From positions 558,001 to 622,000 of the forward strand of contig NC_016453.1 in NCBI RefSeq assembly GCF_000235365.1: DNA of 64,000 nucleotides, written 5' to 3'. Positions within the stretch are counted from its first letter, which is position 1, and every line of letters starts with the position of its first letter. A model generated the notes under the pieces. That model was given only the letters and a program-made list of their open reading frames with translations. It ran no database searches and was not told the DNA's origin. Positions 49,684 to 60,288 of the stretch are shown here, in pieces. Made by a program: the position numbers and the translations under genes. The stretch comes from Eremothecium cymbalariae DBVPG#7215 (taxonomy: Eukaryota; Ascomycota; Saccharomycetes; Saccharomycetales; Saccharomycetaceae).

Positions 49684-49991
49684 GTATATATTCTAAATTT
49701 CCAAATGCCTTGTTAGAATTTGAGATCCATACACAACGAATCGAAGTCGATAAGTTGTCTAGGAGAGCAGCCCTCAAAGCTCTCTTTCAGAAGTCCAACG
49801 AAAAACCGAATCACGAATACACTGAAAGGCTAAGAGCAAAAAAATTTTTTGGAAATTTGGAACATCTTTAATGCCATTTTTTACATCACTATTGCACATC
49901 TTACATGCGATTCAGGAAGCGTTCTATTCGTTATTCATAGGGATCGTTGAATAACAGGCCACGGGTTCCTAACAGTATCTGAATTGAACAA
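49684..49991. other. divergent promoter RER2/COQ1, containing an ATG-less open frame
   Basis: 308 bp. On the plus strand an open frame to 49871 reads [16 protein letters not shown] and ends AKKFFGNLEHL, with protein-like composition but no Met in frame. An ATG at 49682 is one frame away. The simplest reading is non-coding promoter; see the findings. Confidence 0.4.
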
Positions 49992-51425
49992 ATGTTAAAA
50001 ACAGGGGTTAAAGGCTTCGTTTTAAAACGTGTAAAGATTTGTGTCAAAAATGATGTACGTTGCCGTTACAGGTCCACATTTGGTACAGCCTTAGATGCTG
50101 CCGCTAAGATGGTCATGCCAAAGGTCATGCTAGAGAATCCAATCTATTTGGTTGCAAATGAGATACAATCATTAACCAAGGGCATAATTAGCTTGGTGGG
50201 ATCTGGACATCCAGTATTGAGTAGGCTGACAAACTACTACATTGAGTCGGGTGGGAAAAGGCTGAGACCGATGATTGTTTTATTGATGTCGAAAGCCCTT
50301 TCAGAAATCCCTGCTTCTGAGAGGGATAGAATTAAAGTTGATTATTCTGATATCCCAGATGATCCTGTTTATTCGAGAAACCCATCGTCGATATTCTTTG
50401 GTGCCCCCGTCAATAACTTTAACCCATTACATATATTGCATGGGATCAAGCCCCTGGTAAATCCCCTAGCCGGGGAACGTGATCTGTTATCTGAAGACTT
50501 TGACCGTGGAAACGGCATCCTACCAAAACAAAGAAGATTAGCAGAGATTGTGGAGATGATTCACGCTGCCTCATTGCTTCATGACGATGTGCTTGATCAT
50601 TCAACTTCGAGGCGTGGGAAACCTAGTGGCAATTCTGCGTTCACAAACAAAATGGCTGTCTTGGCAGGAGATTTTTTGCTAAGTAGGGCAAATTCAGCTG
50701 TGACTTCAATACGGAATCACGAAGTCTCAGAACTGGTTTCAGCCTGTATTAGTAACCTCGTTGAAGGCGAATTTATGCAGCTCAAAAACACAGCACTTGA
50801 CCCAGATTTGACAACAATAAACAATGGAACTCAGGAGATACCTCTAGAGCCTAAAAGTGCGACAGCTTTATGTCATCAATATCGTGTTGATATTCCTCAG
50901 GGACTGGAAGTTTCTCATGAAGTACAGGTTGAAACTGCATTTAACTACTATTTACATAAATCATACCTGAAGACTGCTGCTCTTATATCCAAATCATGCA
51001 GGGGTGCTGCAATCTTGGCGGGTTCTAAAGAGGCAGTTCTTGATGACTGTTATTCATTTGGTAAAAATTTAGGAATCTGTTTCCAATTGGTGGACGATAT
51101 GCTCGATTTTACTGTTTCTAGTGCTGAATTGGGTAAACCTGCGGGAGCTGACTTGGAGCTAGGAATTGCCACAGCACCAGTGCTATTTGCTTGGAAAGAA
51201 TATCCAGCATTAGGAACCATCATACAGCGTAATTTCTCACAGCCTGGTGACATTGAAAGGGTACTTGAAGCAGTGGAAAAATACGACGGTGTCACTAAGA
51301 CGAAAGAATTGGCTCGCGAATACCGTGATAAGGCTCTTAAAAATTTGCGGAATAGCTTGCCAGAGAGTGATTCACGCTCTGCATTGGAGTTTTTAACCAA
51401 CAGCGTTTTAACAAGACGGAAGTAA
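49992..51425 (+). CDS. COQ1: Coq1, polyprenyl diphosphate synthase for ubiquinone
   Basis: 477 aa (S. cerevisiae 473 aa, YBR003W). The N-terminal ~40 residues are basic (GVKGFVLKRVKICVKN) and fit a mitochondrial presequence. Trans-prenyltransferase motifs are GGKRLRPMIVLL, the first Asp-rich motif LLHDDVLD (DDVLD at 198-202) and the second, QLVDDMLDF (DDMLD at 368-372). It builds the isoprenoid tail of coenzyme Q in the matrix. The tail length (Q6 in Saccharomyces and Kluyveromyces) cannot be read from the sequence. Confidence 0.96.
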   Translation: MLKTGVKGFVLKRVKICVKNDVRCRYRSTFGTALDAAAKMVMPKVMLENPIYLVANEIQSLTKGIISLVGSGHPVLSRLTNYYIESGGKRLRPMIVLLMSKALSEIPASERDRIKVDYSDIPDDPVYSRNPSSIFFGAPVNNFNPLHILHGIKPLVNPLAGERDLLSEDFDRGNGILPKQRRLAEIVEMIHAASLLHDDVLDHSTSRRGKPSGNSAFTNKMAVLAGDFLLSRANSAVTSIRNHEVSELVSACISNLVEGEFMQLKNTALDPDLTTINNGTQEIPLEPKSATALCHQYRVDIPQGLEVSHEVQVETAFNYYLHKSYLKTAALISKSCRGAAILAGSKEAVLDDCYSFGKNLGICFQLVDDMLDFTVSSAELGKPAGADLELGIATAPVLFAWKEYPALGTIIQRNFSQPGDIERVLEAVEKYDGVTKTKELAREYRDKALKNLRNSLPESDSRSALEFLTNSVLTRRK

Positions 51426-51756
51426 AAGGAAAACCAATAAAAACAAGGAAACCATTGGGGCTTGTTTACATGCGATTATGTCCCTTGTTAACATATTTAG
51501 ATCCTCAAGATATGTAATCCTGGGAATATATCTCGTTTCTGAAACGTGTAATGTTTAATTGAAAAAAGTAGCCATGTATATAGATATACCTTTCGCACTG
51601 AATTCAAGATTATAGTAGTGAATTTATTGATGTTCCAATGGTTGTTACCATTATATGTTTTTAATGCTGAAGTTTAACTCATCAGATAGTTCACTTATTT
51701 ACATTTGTTGACCCCAAGCCAACGATGAAGTTACTACTTACAACGGTTTTTTCACA
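51426..51756. other. convergent 3' region COQ1/GPI18
   Basis: 331 bp of AT-rich sequence between convergent stops, with tatataga-type motifs near 51578-51586. No gene signature. Confidence 0.4.
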
Positions 51757-53058
51757 TTATGCCGGCGGAAGAAAGGCGGCAAACAGTACAGTTTGCAACG
51801 GGATCCAAAAGAATAACCAATGTATATATAAATACACTAGCTTGTCATCACCTTTAGCATACCCAGTAGTTTTAATTAACCTATCAGAAAGGTACCATAA
51901 GTGCAATGGGATAAATGTAAAAACTCTATTAATGATTTGTACATGCGCGAAAAAAGTCAAAATGATTAACAATAATCGTGTAATGTAAACCAATGGCCTC
52001 AAGCTTTCCAGTGGATATTGGTATGAGAAATATATCGTAGAATACCAAATTAGAACAATATTAGGCAGAGACAATACAAAGTTTGGAACATTGTTTAATG
52101 ACCAATAGTTTAGAAATCCTATGTTCCAATACTTGCCTTGTAAAAAAGAGTAAAATGATGTATAGGGAATTGAGAAAATTGGAAGACTTAATGAACACCA
52201 TTCTTGTTGATATGGACATAGAAAATAATAAGGCAGATAATAATGGATATAGCAATACAACATCAACATCATGAAACCAGCAATAAAGGGAAACCAAAAT
52301 GCACGAATAAAATCCCGCTGTTTCAATAATTTGAATAAATCATAAACATAGTAAACACCCAATATAATGCAATTGGATCTACTTGCAGTGGCTAGCGAAA
52401 ATGCAACAGCAGAGAGCATATATGGGATCCAACCATAATATTTGAAAGAAATATGTCCATAAACGTTGTAACACAAAGCGTAACCCCTCATCAACATCCC
52501 TAAAAATGCCAGGATAAATGACAACGGTTCAGAATATGGAGCAAGCAGAAACCCACCGGCACTACTTAGAATAAACAGCAATGCAGTCTTATATGCCAAT
52601 TCGCTATTTTTCGGGAAAGTCTGTAAAGTAAGAGCATATAGTATCCAAACTGATACATAGTGAATAAAAAAATTCAATAATGATCCCTTCAACACAATAT
52701 TATCAACTAAATCAAACCCGATCACCTCTTTACTTCCAACATACCCAAGCAAACTAGACCAACTAAAAGGTGAAAAAACCCATTCGTGTTCATACTGTGG
52801 TACTGCACGACCCCACCAGAATGATAAACCTTTATTACCATTATCTATAAACTGAATTGCATTCTTAACAAAAAACACAGAATCCCACGATAATAACTTA
52901 TGATACCACTTTAGATCGCTATACAATTGATACTCAGATAAAAATAATGCCGTTGAAGTATCAAACTGTGAAGGTGAAAAGAAGACTATCAAATATTGCA
53001 TACATTTAACAGCGAAAAACGTGACTGTCAATCGTTTAAATCGTTGTGGCATCCTCAT
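51757..53058 (-). CDS. GPI18: Gpi18, GPI mannosyltransferase II (PIG-V family)
   Basis: 433 aa (YBR004C in S. cerevisiae). It is a polytopic ER membrane protein with about eight hydrophobic segments. Family landmarks are the lumenal LLSWDSVFFVKNAIQFIDNG segment carrying the WDS/D motif, the YEHEWVFSPFSW block (near residue 85-100), SSAGGFLLAPYSEPL and ATASRSNCIILGVYY. It transfers the second mannose from dolichol-P-mannose to the GPI core, working with Pga1. Two in-frame ATGs (53058, 53052) differ by two codons. Confidence 0.95.
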   Translation of the reverse strand: MRMPQRFKRLTVTFFAVKCMQYLIVFFSPSQFDTSTALFLSEYQLYSDLKWYHKLLSWDSVFFVKNAIQFIDNGNKGLSFWWGRAVPQYEHEWVFSPFSWSSLLGYVGSKEVIGFDLVDNIVLKGSLLNFFIHYVSVWILYALTLQTFPKNSELAYKTALLFILSSAGGFLLAPYSEPLSFILAFLGMLMRGYALCYNVYGHISFKYYGWIPYMLSAVAFSLATASRSNCIILGVYYVYDLFKLLKQRDFIRAFWFPFIAGFMMLMLYCYIHYYLPYYFLCPYQQEWCSLSLPIFSIPYTSFYSFLQGKYWNIGFLNYWSLNNVPNFVLSLPNIVLIWYSTIYFSYQYPLESLRPLVYITRLLLIILTFFAHVQIINRVFTFIPLHLWYLSDRLIKTTGYAKGDDKLVYLYIHWLFFWIPLQTVLFAAFLPPA

Positions 53059-54242
53059 AAAGAAAAAATACGCTTAATAATCTACAATTAATAACCCTGA
53101 TTATCTATCACACCTTATTTATCACTGCCACGTCCCACTTTCTAAAACCCTCTACTGTGATCTAAAACACATATGTCTTGCTTGTGAACCACCGATTTTA
53201 CCATCATTGCGTAGATGGAAAGAGGTGTATGTGAGTTTTTTCTTTCCCTGTCCGCGAGAATCACCATCACAACCACCAATCGCCAATAACTTGTACGCCT
53301 TTTAGAAGACGCAGAATAGGAATTCGACTATCGAAATCCTGCTCAACACTTCAATGACCGACTGTTCGTTCGTCTAGGAGCAATACCACCGCTTGTCGTA
53401 TAATATATATATGTATATTATACGTATATGATGTATCAATCTCTCTTGACCTCGGTTTCCCCCATTCCGCAGGTTATTTCGCCATTTTTCTTTAAGGCCC
53501 AGAACAATTAGCGAAATGCAGTTACATGCCAGTTAACAGAAAGAAATCTTTCCCTAGTTGTCCCTATAGAACTGTAATTCTGGTCTTTATGGTCTAAATA
53601 ATTGCTGGTAATAGTCGGAAACTTTCATCTCGCACCCCAATTTTGAACTATACTATTACATACCATATCACTACTATGGGCAGAAAATGAGTGCCAAAGC
53701 GTTCACTGCGACCCAATTAAAATATACCCACCCTTGAATGGGATGCAATTCAGGCCTTATATTGATTTTGTACAGTAGACAGGTGTATGCATGCGTGCAT
53801 GTTAGGGCACTGTCAATGTAGTCATTGCTACAAAAGATGGCTTAGAATTAAAAAGAAAGTTTCCAGTGATTAAAACACCGGCCCACCTTCTCCTCACGCT
53901 GAATACATAGAATTGTTCTTGAAAACACATTAATGTTTATCATCGTACGTCAGGCGACCACGACGAAGTAGATATAGATAAGAATGAAGGCAGGTATAGC
54001 ATTTGAGGCTGTGATCCAATCTAATTTGCTGTGTCTTCAAAAATGTAGAAATTTTGTTGAGTTTATATAGTTTTTCCTTAGGAGAGGAGGGTCTTCGTTT
54101 TCTCCTACATTTCGAAACGTTTAGCAGCCAGCCACTTTCCATAAAGAAAAGTACGATATAAACCATAGCGAGCAGGCAGTGGTTTTGATTTTGAAGTTGA
54201 GTATAAATCAAGGTAACCATTAATATAATATTATAAAATACC
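53059..54242. other. long divergent intergenic GPI18/RCR
   Basis: 1.18 kb. An AT palindrome-like element (GTATAATATA ... TATATTATAC, 53398-53423) and a TGCATG-rich stretch (about 53785-53802) are the only structures. A 104-codon minus-strand frame (53930-54244) is Leu/Tyr/Lys-biased, has no recognisable motif and begins on top of the RCR start, so I do not call it a gene. Confidence 0.45.
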
Positions 54243-55067
54243 ATGTCAAGTTGTAAGTATTTTGAGATGAGCCCTGTTAAAAGAATTCTATGGTATTGCT
54301 CGAGACTTCCTTCTCTATTAAGTTAAATGAATTTGGTGAGCGAGAATGGCGATGAATGAACGAGTGAACGAACGAACGAACGGGAAGAACTAACTAACAA
54401 CTGCACCAATTTGTATATGTGTTTTGAGAGTTTTGCTTCACATTAAATTTATAAAACTGTGTTAGACAAGGTGGGCTGAGTAATACAGAGTTGTTTGAAT
54501 CAGTTACTAACCATAACTTATTTAGCATACGGCAGTGTAGGGTTTCCCGAAGAAAATTCGATATACAAGGCTCGTTGGGCAATCTTTGCTGTATGGATTG
54601 TTGTCGTATTCTTCAGTATATTTATGATTAACCTGAGGAGAAGGAGACGCGGTCTACGGCCAATCATAGGTACCGCATGGCTAACACCTCCAAGCTATGG
54701 CCAGTCTCAAAGACAATATAACAGGCCGACAGATGATCCAACAGCCATTCCTGTTCCTGAATACACAGAACAACCCAATGTCAATGTCGACCTGGGATAC
54801 TACGACAATCAGGGGAAATTCCACCCTGCAACAGGATCAGTTCCAAAGCCAGGGACTGCTGTAACAACGGATACAAGCCATGGGTACCAAACTTCAGCGC
54901 CAATAGGCGACTATCAACAATTGCATGATGTGGGATATGTCCGTCCTCAGGGTCCTCCTCCTAATGCCTACTATCCCAACCAGTACCCACCACCACCCCA
55001 GCAACAACAAGCACCACTACCAGGTGTTACAGATGCTGGTACTACTTACTATCGCCATATCACGTAA
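54243..55067 (+). CDS. RCR1: Rcr1/Rcr2, PY-motif membrane adaptor (spliced)
   Basis: Exon 1 is 54243-54252 (10 nt, ATG TCA AGT T) and exon 2 is 54526-55067, giving 183 aa that begins MSSSYGSVGFPEE. A single membrane helix (21-40, WAIFAVWIVVVFFSIFMINL) is followed by five arginines. Then the RCR signature PIIGTAWLTPPSYGQSQ (49-65) includes the Rsp5-binding PPSY, and PEYTE and DLGYYDNQGKFHP follow, with a Pro/Tyr-rich tail. Rcr1/Rcr2 affect chitin deposition and endosome-vacuole trafficking. Exon 2 has no usable ATG, so splicing is required. It corresponds to both YBR005W and YDR003W. Confidence 0.92.
54253..54525 (+). other. spliceosomal intron in RCR1/2
   Basis: 273 bp with donor GTAAGT, perfect branch site TACTAAC (54505-54511) and acceptor TTTAG 15 nt after the branch A. 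It contains a small CGAA/GAAC tetranucleotide repeat (about 54358-54382). Neither S. cerevisiae copy has an intron. Confidence 0.9.
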
Positions 55068-55671
55068 TAACTCTATCGCTCGTCCCGGAACCTTTGAAAT
55101 AGTCATATGTATATATGTTGTTTCTGTGGGAATTATTGGTTTTCGTCTCCTTCACTTCACATTCAGATACGTACATGGCCGGACCACCCTTCCTCATAAA
55201 AAGAGATCAAAAGGGAAAACCACTCATCCCCTCTACTTTTCTTTTCGTAACTCACTCTACTGAAAAGAGAAATATTAACCTTTGTCCAGTACTTCTCTTC
55301 CACGCTAATTTCATCTGCATACCGCATATGATACGATTCAAGGATTTGAGGCTTGCTTAACCCCTATATGAATCACAATGTAAACAAGTGTAAAGCCGCT
55401 CCAAGAGCTTACTTAACTTGGACTAATCAGTTCGTCCCATTTTATGAGAGCAACGCTGCTATCACACAAATGCAGTCCAACTTGCTCGCAATGAAATCAA
55501 TTAATGGTTTAAGGACAAAAACTTTTTTGACTCTGGAGTTGCACTGGTTGTTTCAAAAACAGGGTACGCTGTAATCATAAGTTACAGTATTATATATATA
55601 TGGTATTATATTGTTGATCTTTTACTTCCATACGTCTAATGACTTTTTAGTTGACTTATGTTTTATTTAAT
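55068..55671 (+). other. intergenic, RCR 3' end / UGA2 promoter
   Basis: 604 bp. A TATA-like repeat (tatatatatatgg) lies about 80 bp before the UGA2 ATG. Small open frames here have no motif. No Uga3-type CGG-inverted site is evident. Confidence 0.4.
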
Positions 55672-57255
55672 ATGTTTTATTTCAGTTTGTCAAGAGTCAG
55701 CCTAGTCAGAACTCCAGGTAGTCTGTTAGTTCGTTGTCAGCAACAATTCAAACGAAAGTTCGCCATGCAATCTTTAAATCTTAAGCCAGAGTTTAAGGAT
55801 GAATCACTCCTTCGCAAGGGAAGTTATGTAAATGGGAAGTGGATAACTGAAGGTGAAGATTACTTTGAAGTTACTGACCCGGCCAACGGTGCGCTTATCT
55901 CAAAACTTCCAAACCATGATGTTGGCGTTGTGCAGGAAGCGATTAAAGCCGCTAACTCCACTTTCAAGACTTATAAGAATATGCCGCCAAAGGATAGAGC
56001 ACAGTGTTTGAGGAGAATGTATAGTTTGATGATGGAGAACATCGATGATCTAAGTGCGCTTATTACTTGGGAGAACGGCAAGCCTTTGAACGATGCGATC
56101 AACGAGGTGCGTTATGCGGCATCATTCTTCGATTGGTTTGCAGATGAGGCCTTGAGGATGTATGGCACTACAATTCAGCCTGCAAACCCCACCAGCCGCG
56201 CCTTTACGATAAGACAACCGGTGGGTGTTTGTGGGATTGTATGTCCTTGGAATTTCCCTGCCGCGATGATATCAAGAAAAGCAAGTGCGGCGTTAGCAGC
56301 TGGTTGTACGGTTGTTTTGAAGCCAGACCCTCAAACTCCGTTATCTGCGTTGGCTCTGGCGCACTTAATTGAGAAGGCTGGGTTCCCAGCAGGTGCATTC
56401 AATATTGTTGTTACTCAGAAGCATACTGCTGAAGTGGGGCTGGCCCTATGTGAGTCCCCATTGGTTAAGAAGATTTCGTTTACTGGCTCCACTGCTGTTG
56501 GTAAAATCTTGATGAAGCAGTCAGCTTCCACTATGAAAAAGTTATCGTTTGAACTTGGAGGTAATGCACCTTTAATTGTTTTTGATGACGCCGATGTGGA
56601 CTATGCAATTGAACAAGTTATCGCGTGTAAGTTTATAAGTTTGGGCCAGACTTGTGTTTGTGCAAACCGGTTGTATGTGCAGCGTGCCGTTGTTGAAGAG
56701 TTTTCGGAGAAGTTAGCGAAGAGGGTACGTGGGTTCAAGATTGGTCATGGACTTCACAAAGACACCACCCATACTTGTTTGATTAACACCAACGCTGTGG
56801 CCAAGGTGGAGAGGCATGCTCAAGATGCTATCTCTAAGGGTGCGGAAATTGTTGTTGCTGGTGGTCGTCTCCCAGAAATCGGTGAGAACTTCTATGCTCC
56901 AACGATCTTGAAAAACGTCAGACCGGATTCGCAGGTAGCACATGAAGAAACATTCGGACCATTGTGTGCCATCATACCTTTTGACACTATGGAGGAAGTA
57001 GTTGGTTATGCCAATGACACTCCGTTTGGTCTCGCGGCATATGTGTTCTCCAATAATATCAATACCCTATACACTGCCATGGAATCGCTTGACGCAGGAA
57101 TGATCTCCTGTAATACAGGGATCTTCAGAGATGCTGCTGTTCCTTTTGGCGGTGTAAAGGAGTCTGGCTTTGGCAGAGAGGGATCTTTGCACGGCATTGA
57201 TGATTACACTGTCTTAAAGACAGTTATCCTTGGTGGACTACCAGAGAGGTTGTGA
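55672..57255 (+). CDS. UGA2: Uga2, succinate-semialdehyde dehydrogenase
   Basis: 527 aa from the first ATG. It is an aldehyde dehydrogenase: CGIVCPWNFPAAMISRK, GSTAVGKILM, the catalytic Glu294 in FELGGNAP and the nucleophile Cys328 in GQTCVCANR, with C-terminal PFGGVKESGFGREGS. It oxidises succinate semialdehyde to succinate in the GABA shunt. It corresponds to YBR006W (497 aa). The extra ~31 residues are Arg-rich, hydrophobic and free of acids (FSLSRVSLVRTPGSLLVR), like a mitochondrial presequence. A second in-frame ATG at 55765 begins near the S. cerevisiae-type N-terminus. Confidence 0.96.
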   Translation: MFYFSLSRVSLVRTPGSLLVRCQQQFKRKFAMQSLNLKPEFKDESLLRKGSYVNGKWITEGEDYFEVTDPANGALISKLPNHDVGVVQEAIKAANSTFKTYKNMPPKDRAQCLRRMYSLMMENIDDLSALITWENGKPLNDAINEVRYAASFFDWFADEALRMYGTTIQPANPTSRAFTIRQPVGVCGIVCPWNFPAAMISRKASAALAAGCTVVLKPDPQTPLSALALAHLIEKAGFPAGAFNIVVTQKHTAEVGLALCESPLVKKISFTGSTAVGKILMKQSASTMKKLSFELGGNAPLIVFDDADVDYAIEQVIACKFISLGQTCVCANRLYVQRAVVEEFSEKLAKRVRGFKIGHGLHKDTTHTCLINTNAVAKVERHAQDAISKGAEIVVAGGRLPEIGENFYAPTILKNVRPDSQVAHEETFGPLCAIIPFDTMEEVVGYANDTPFGLAAYVFSNNINTLYTAMESLDAGMISCNTGIFRDAAVPFGGVKESGFGREGSLHGIDDYTVLKTVILGGLPERL

Positions 57256-57547
57256 GTTTTTTGTAGTACTAAATACATATTGTATGTATCTACTTTTGAT
57301 CTCCCTTTAATTTTTTAAAAGGAGATGTGAATGTGCATGTCGAGTGAGCTATACTGTTTTGGTGCTTACGAACATGTATATATATATGTATATATGTTGA
57401 TTTAAATTAGCCATTCGTGTCTATATCTAGAATTGAAGGTTTCGGGAGGAGAGCTGTTGGGAAAATGTTGACGCCAAAAATTGTCAATATTTTAAAACAT
57501 TGAGACTTAAATCAAAACCAAGCCATAATTGATTAATTACGTTATTA

Positions 57548-58996
57548 ATGGATTTGTACGATCAGCTTCCGACAAGTTCACTAATTGACGATGAACAATA
57601 TCAATTTTTGTTGCAGCATTCTGAGCGATATGGCGTTTCTGTTTTAGATTATCTCACATTGTCGCCACAACAATTGGCTACATCAGTCAATAGGTCCATT
57701 ACCGAGGTATGCAGGTTTCAAGAAGCTCTGCGAAACGAGTTTTATAAGGAAGTGATTGAACTCAACCCAATACGCTCTTTTAGTTCATTAGAAGGGCCTA
57801 AATGTTTTACCACGGGGGATTTAGATATTGATGCGGTCCTAAACGGTGGAATATACACTCATGGAATAACTGAAATATTTGGCGAAAGTTCCAGTGGCAA
57901 ATCTCAATTATTAATGCAGTTGGCCCTCTCAGTACAACTTCCTTCCAAATTCAATGGGTTTTCTGGCCAATGTGTATTTATCACAACAGAGGGAGACTTG
58001 CCAACTCAAAGATTGGAGGGAATAATACAATTGCGGAAGGAATTCGTCGAAAATGGAGTATCCCAAAATAATATATATACGGTTACTTGCAACGAATGGG
58101 CAGCTCAAAATCATATTTTGAGTGTTCAACTGCCTATTTTACTAGAACGCAATCCAAAAATCAAATTAGTCATCGTAGATTCGGTTTCTCATCATTTGAG
58201 AGTCGAATTAGAATCCAGCTCTTTCAAGGCATCTTTAGATAATAGATCTCAAATCGATAAAATGGCTCAGAATCTATTGTATTTATCTCAGAAGCATGGC
58301 GTTGCAGTTGTTGTTGCCAATCAAGTTGGGGACAAGTTATTGCCAGCAAGACCTACAAGACAAACCGTGATGGATTACGATTATCAGCTAGGATTCATGA
58401 TTGGATGGAAAGATTCAACCACATTCTATAGACATTTGTTCCACAACGGGGATGTAAGAGAAGACGTGTTAACAGATGATGAAGACTACTATCAAGTAGT
58501 ATCTGTTCATGAGAAGATGGTTCAAGCACAACAGCGGCAACAAAATTTTGTTTTGTCTCAATCTTCAACGACAAGTTTACCATCCTTGCAGCCTGAAACA
58601 AGTGTAAATCCCGCAAACTCTGTTAGAGTTAACTCGCCACCAACCGCACTCTCTCAAATCAGTACAACTAATGGTAAATTACAGACTTATAATGGATTTT
58701 CTACACAATTACAGTGTAACAAAAAAAAGCGCATCGATACCACGATCCCTAACCTGGGACTAACATGGGCAAACCATATTTCAACACGAATCAAGCTTTC
58801 CAAAGGCTATAAAGCCTCTCCCCTAATAACAAGTGGTGAGCTCGACTTAGATAAGCTCAGCGACATCACTGCTTTCTGGCAGGCTAAACGGATTCTTAAA
58901 GTTGTGTTCTCTACGTATGTCCGAAATGGACAGATTCAATACTCGATATGTGACCAAGGCATAGTATCGGTGAGCGATAACCCCAGTAAGTCATAA
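57548..58996 (+). CDS. RAD57: Rad57, Rad51 paralogue in recombination repair
   Basis: 482 aa (S. cerevisiae 460 aa, YDR004W). The start MDLYDQLPTSSLIDDE matches Rad57. The RecA-like core has Walker A GESSSGKS (112-119), the VFITTEGDLPTQRL segment, Walker B KLVIVDSVSHHLR and VVVANQVGDK. A disordered Gln/Ser-rich insert (about 320-400) precedes the C-terminal LGLTWANHISTRIKLSKG. It forms a heterodimer with Rad55 that stabilises Rad51 filaments against Srs2. It is convergent with MAF1. Confidence 0.95.
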   Translation: MDLYDQLPTSSLIDDEQYQFLLQHSERYGVSVLDYLTLSPQQLATSVNRSITEVCRFQEALRNEFYKEVIELNPIRSFSSLEGPKCFTTGDLDIDAVLNGGIYTHGITEIFGESSSGKSQLLMQLALSVQLPSKFNGFSGQCVFITTEGDLPTQRLEGIIQLRKEFVENGVSQNNIYTVTCNEWAAQNHILSVQLPILLERNPKIKLVIVDSVSHHLRVELESSSFKASLDNRSQIDKMAQNLLYLSQKHGVAVVVANQVGDKLLPARPTRQTVMDYDYQLGFMIGWKDSTTFYRHLFHNGDVREDVLTDDEDYYQVVSVHEKMVQAQQRQQNFVLSQSSTTSLPSLQPETSVNPANSVRVNSPPTALSQISTTNGKLQTYNGFSTQLQCNKKKRIDTTIPNLGLTWANHISTRIKLSKGYKASPLITSGELDLDKLSDITAFWQAKRILKVVFSTYVRNGQIQYSICDQGIVSVSDNPSKS

Positions 58997-59303
58997 TTTT
59001 GGTGCTACATATACATGTGATAAGATTAATAATACTGCCTGTGAAAAAACAGAATTGGTAAAAACAAATTAATAAAAATATAATACAAAGGAAGAAGCAA
59101 AGTCGTCCAGTGATTTGGAATTGACCATAATTTATTACTACTGTTTAATACAAACGATTGGGAAGACGAGCATTAATTATAAGAAGGAATAAAACAAGTA
59201 TGGAGAGGTTGCAGCCATATATATCAAAAGGACTAGGAATAAGAGGGAAATAATACAAAACATTTTTAAGACTTTAGCCTGAAAAGTAAACCACCCGAAA
59301 ATA
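58997..59303. other. convergent 3' region RAD57/MAF1
   Basis: 307 bp of AT-rich DNA between convergent stops. Nothing recognisable beyond likely polyadenylation signals. Confidence 0.4.
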
Positions 59304-60288
59304 TTAGATCGAATCTACACTATCCATATCGTCACCATCATCCTGAATAGCATTATCCCCTCCTGAATTATATGTTAGATCATATTCGCCTTCAAAATCG
59401 TTGGTTTCATGTTCGATGGTCATTCTTCTACGTTTCTCATTATACTTCATCTTGGAGGTGCTTCCATCGTATTCATCAAGGGTAATAGAACTGCCATTCA
59501 AATTCTTCAATCTAAAGGCGCTTAAATAGAAAAATGCTACCCTTTTTCTTTTCTTATTGAACATGAACCACATTAACGACCACAGATGTCCAGGTTCATC
59601 ATCTAAAAATGATTTCTGAGGGTTATACTGGTAAAATACGCAATCGGATAGGTCCATATGTGCGTTTATAGTTTCCCAAATCCACTCAGGGGGTTGTTTA
59701 CCCAAAGCTATAACTGAATTTTCAAACTTAGAAACCAGCTGTTTCATAGAGCTTCTTATAAAGTCAGTGGGTTCTAACAATGTGAAATCATGATCCGGGT
59801 ATGACGCGTTTAGGATGCCTATTAAATAGGCGAATGTTCTTCTGCTTGCAGTTTCATTTATTGGGCCAAATGGTCCAATATTTATAGACTCTTTAGTGAT
59901 ACTTGGCCTCCTCAAAGAAATAGGAGATCTAGATCCTCTAGAACCGGTAGTGGGATTGCTTTCAATACTGTTAGTCCTCTTTTTCCGAAAGCTGGTGACG
60001 TTTATTTCCCCATGCGCACTACCAGCACTGCTGGTCCTCCGCAGACGGCCTTTTTGAGAGGATTCAACGCTTGATGAACTTAGATACCCATTATTTTCCG
60101 ATGTTGACACCAATTCTTTCAATCCTTGATCGTTTAACTTGTGTGATTTAAAAACTGGTGCAGGTTGCTGGGGACCTTCACTCACTGACATCCTACGTTT
60201 TTGCTCCCAAAAAGAACATGAACTACTGTTACCTGTAACATTTTCACACTGTTGTTGTTCCAAATCAAGTGTTCGTTCTGTTGGTGGC

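Noticed and set aside
53930..54244. 104-codon minus-strand open frame upstream of RCR
   Set aside because: Leu/Tyr/Lys-biased, no motif, no syntenic counterpart, and it begins on the complement of the RCR start codon.
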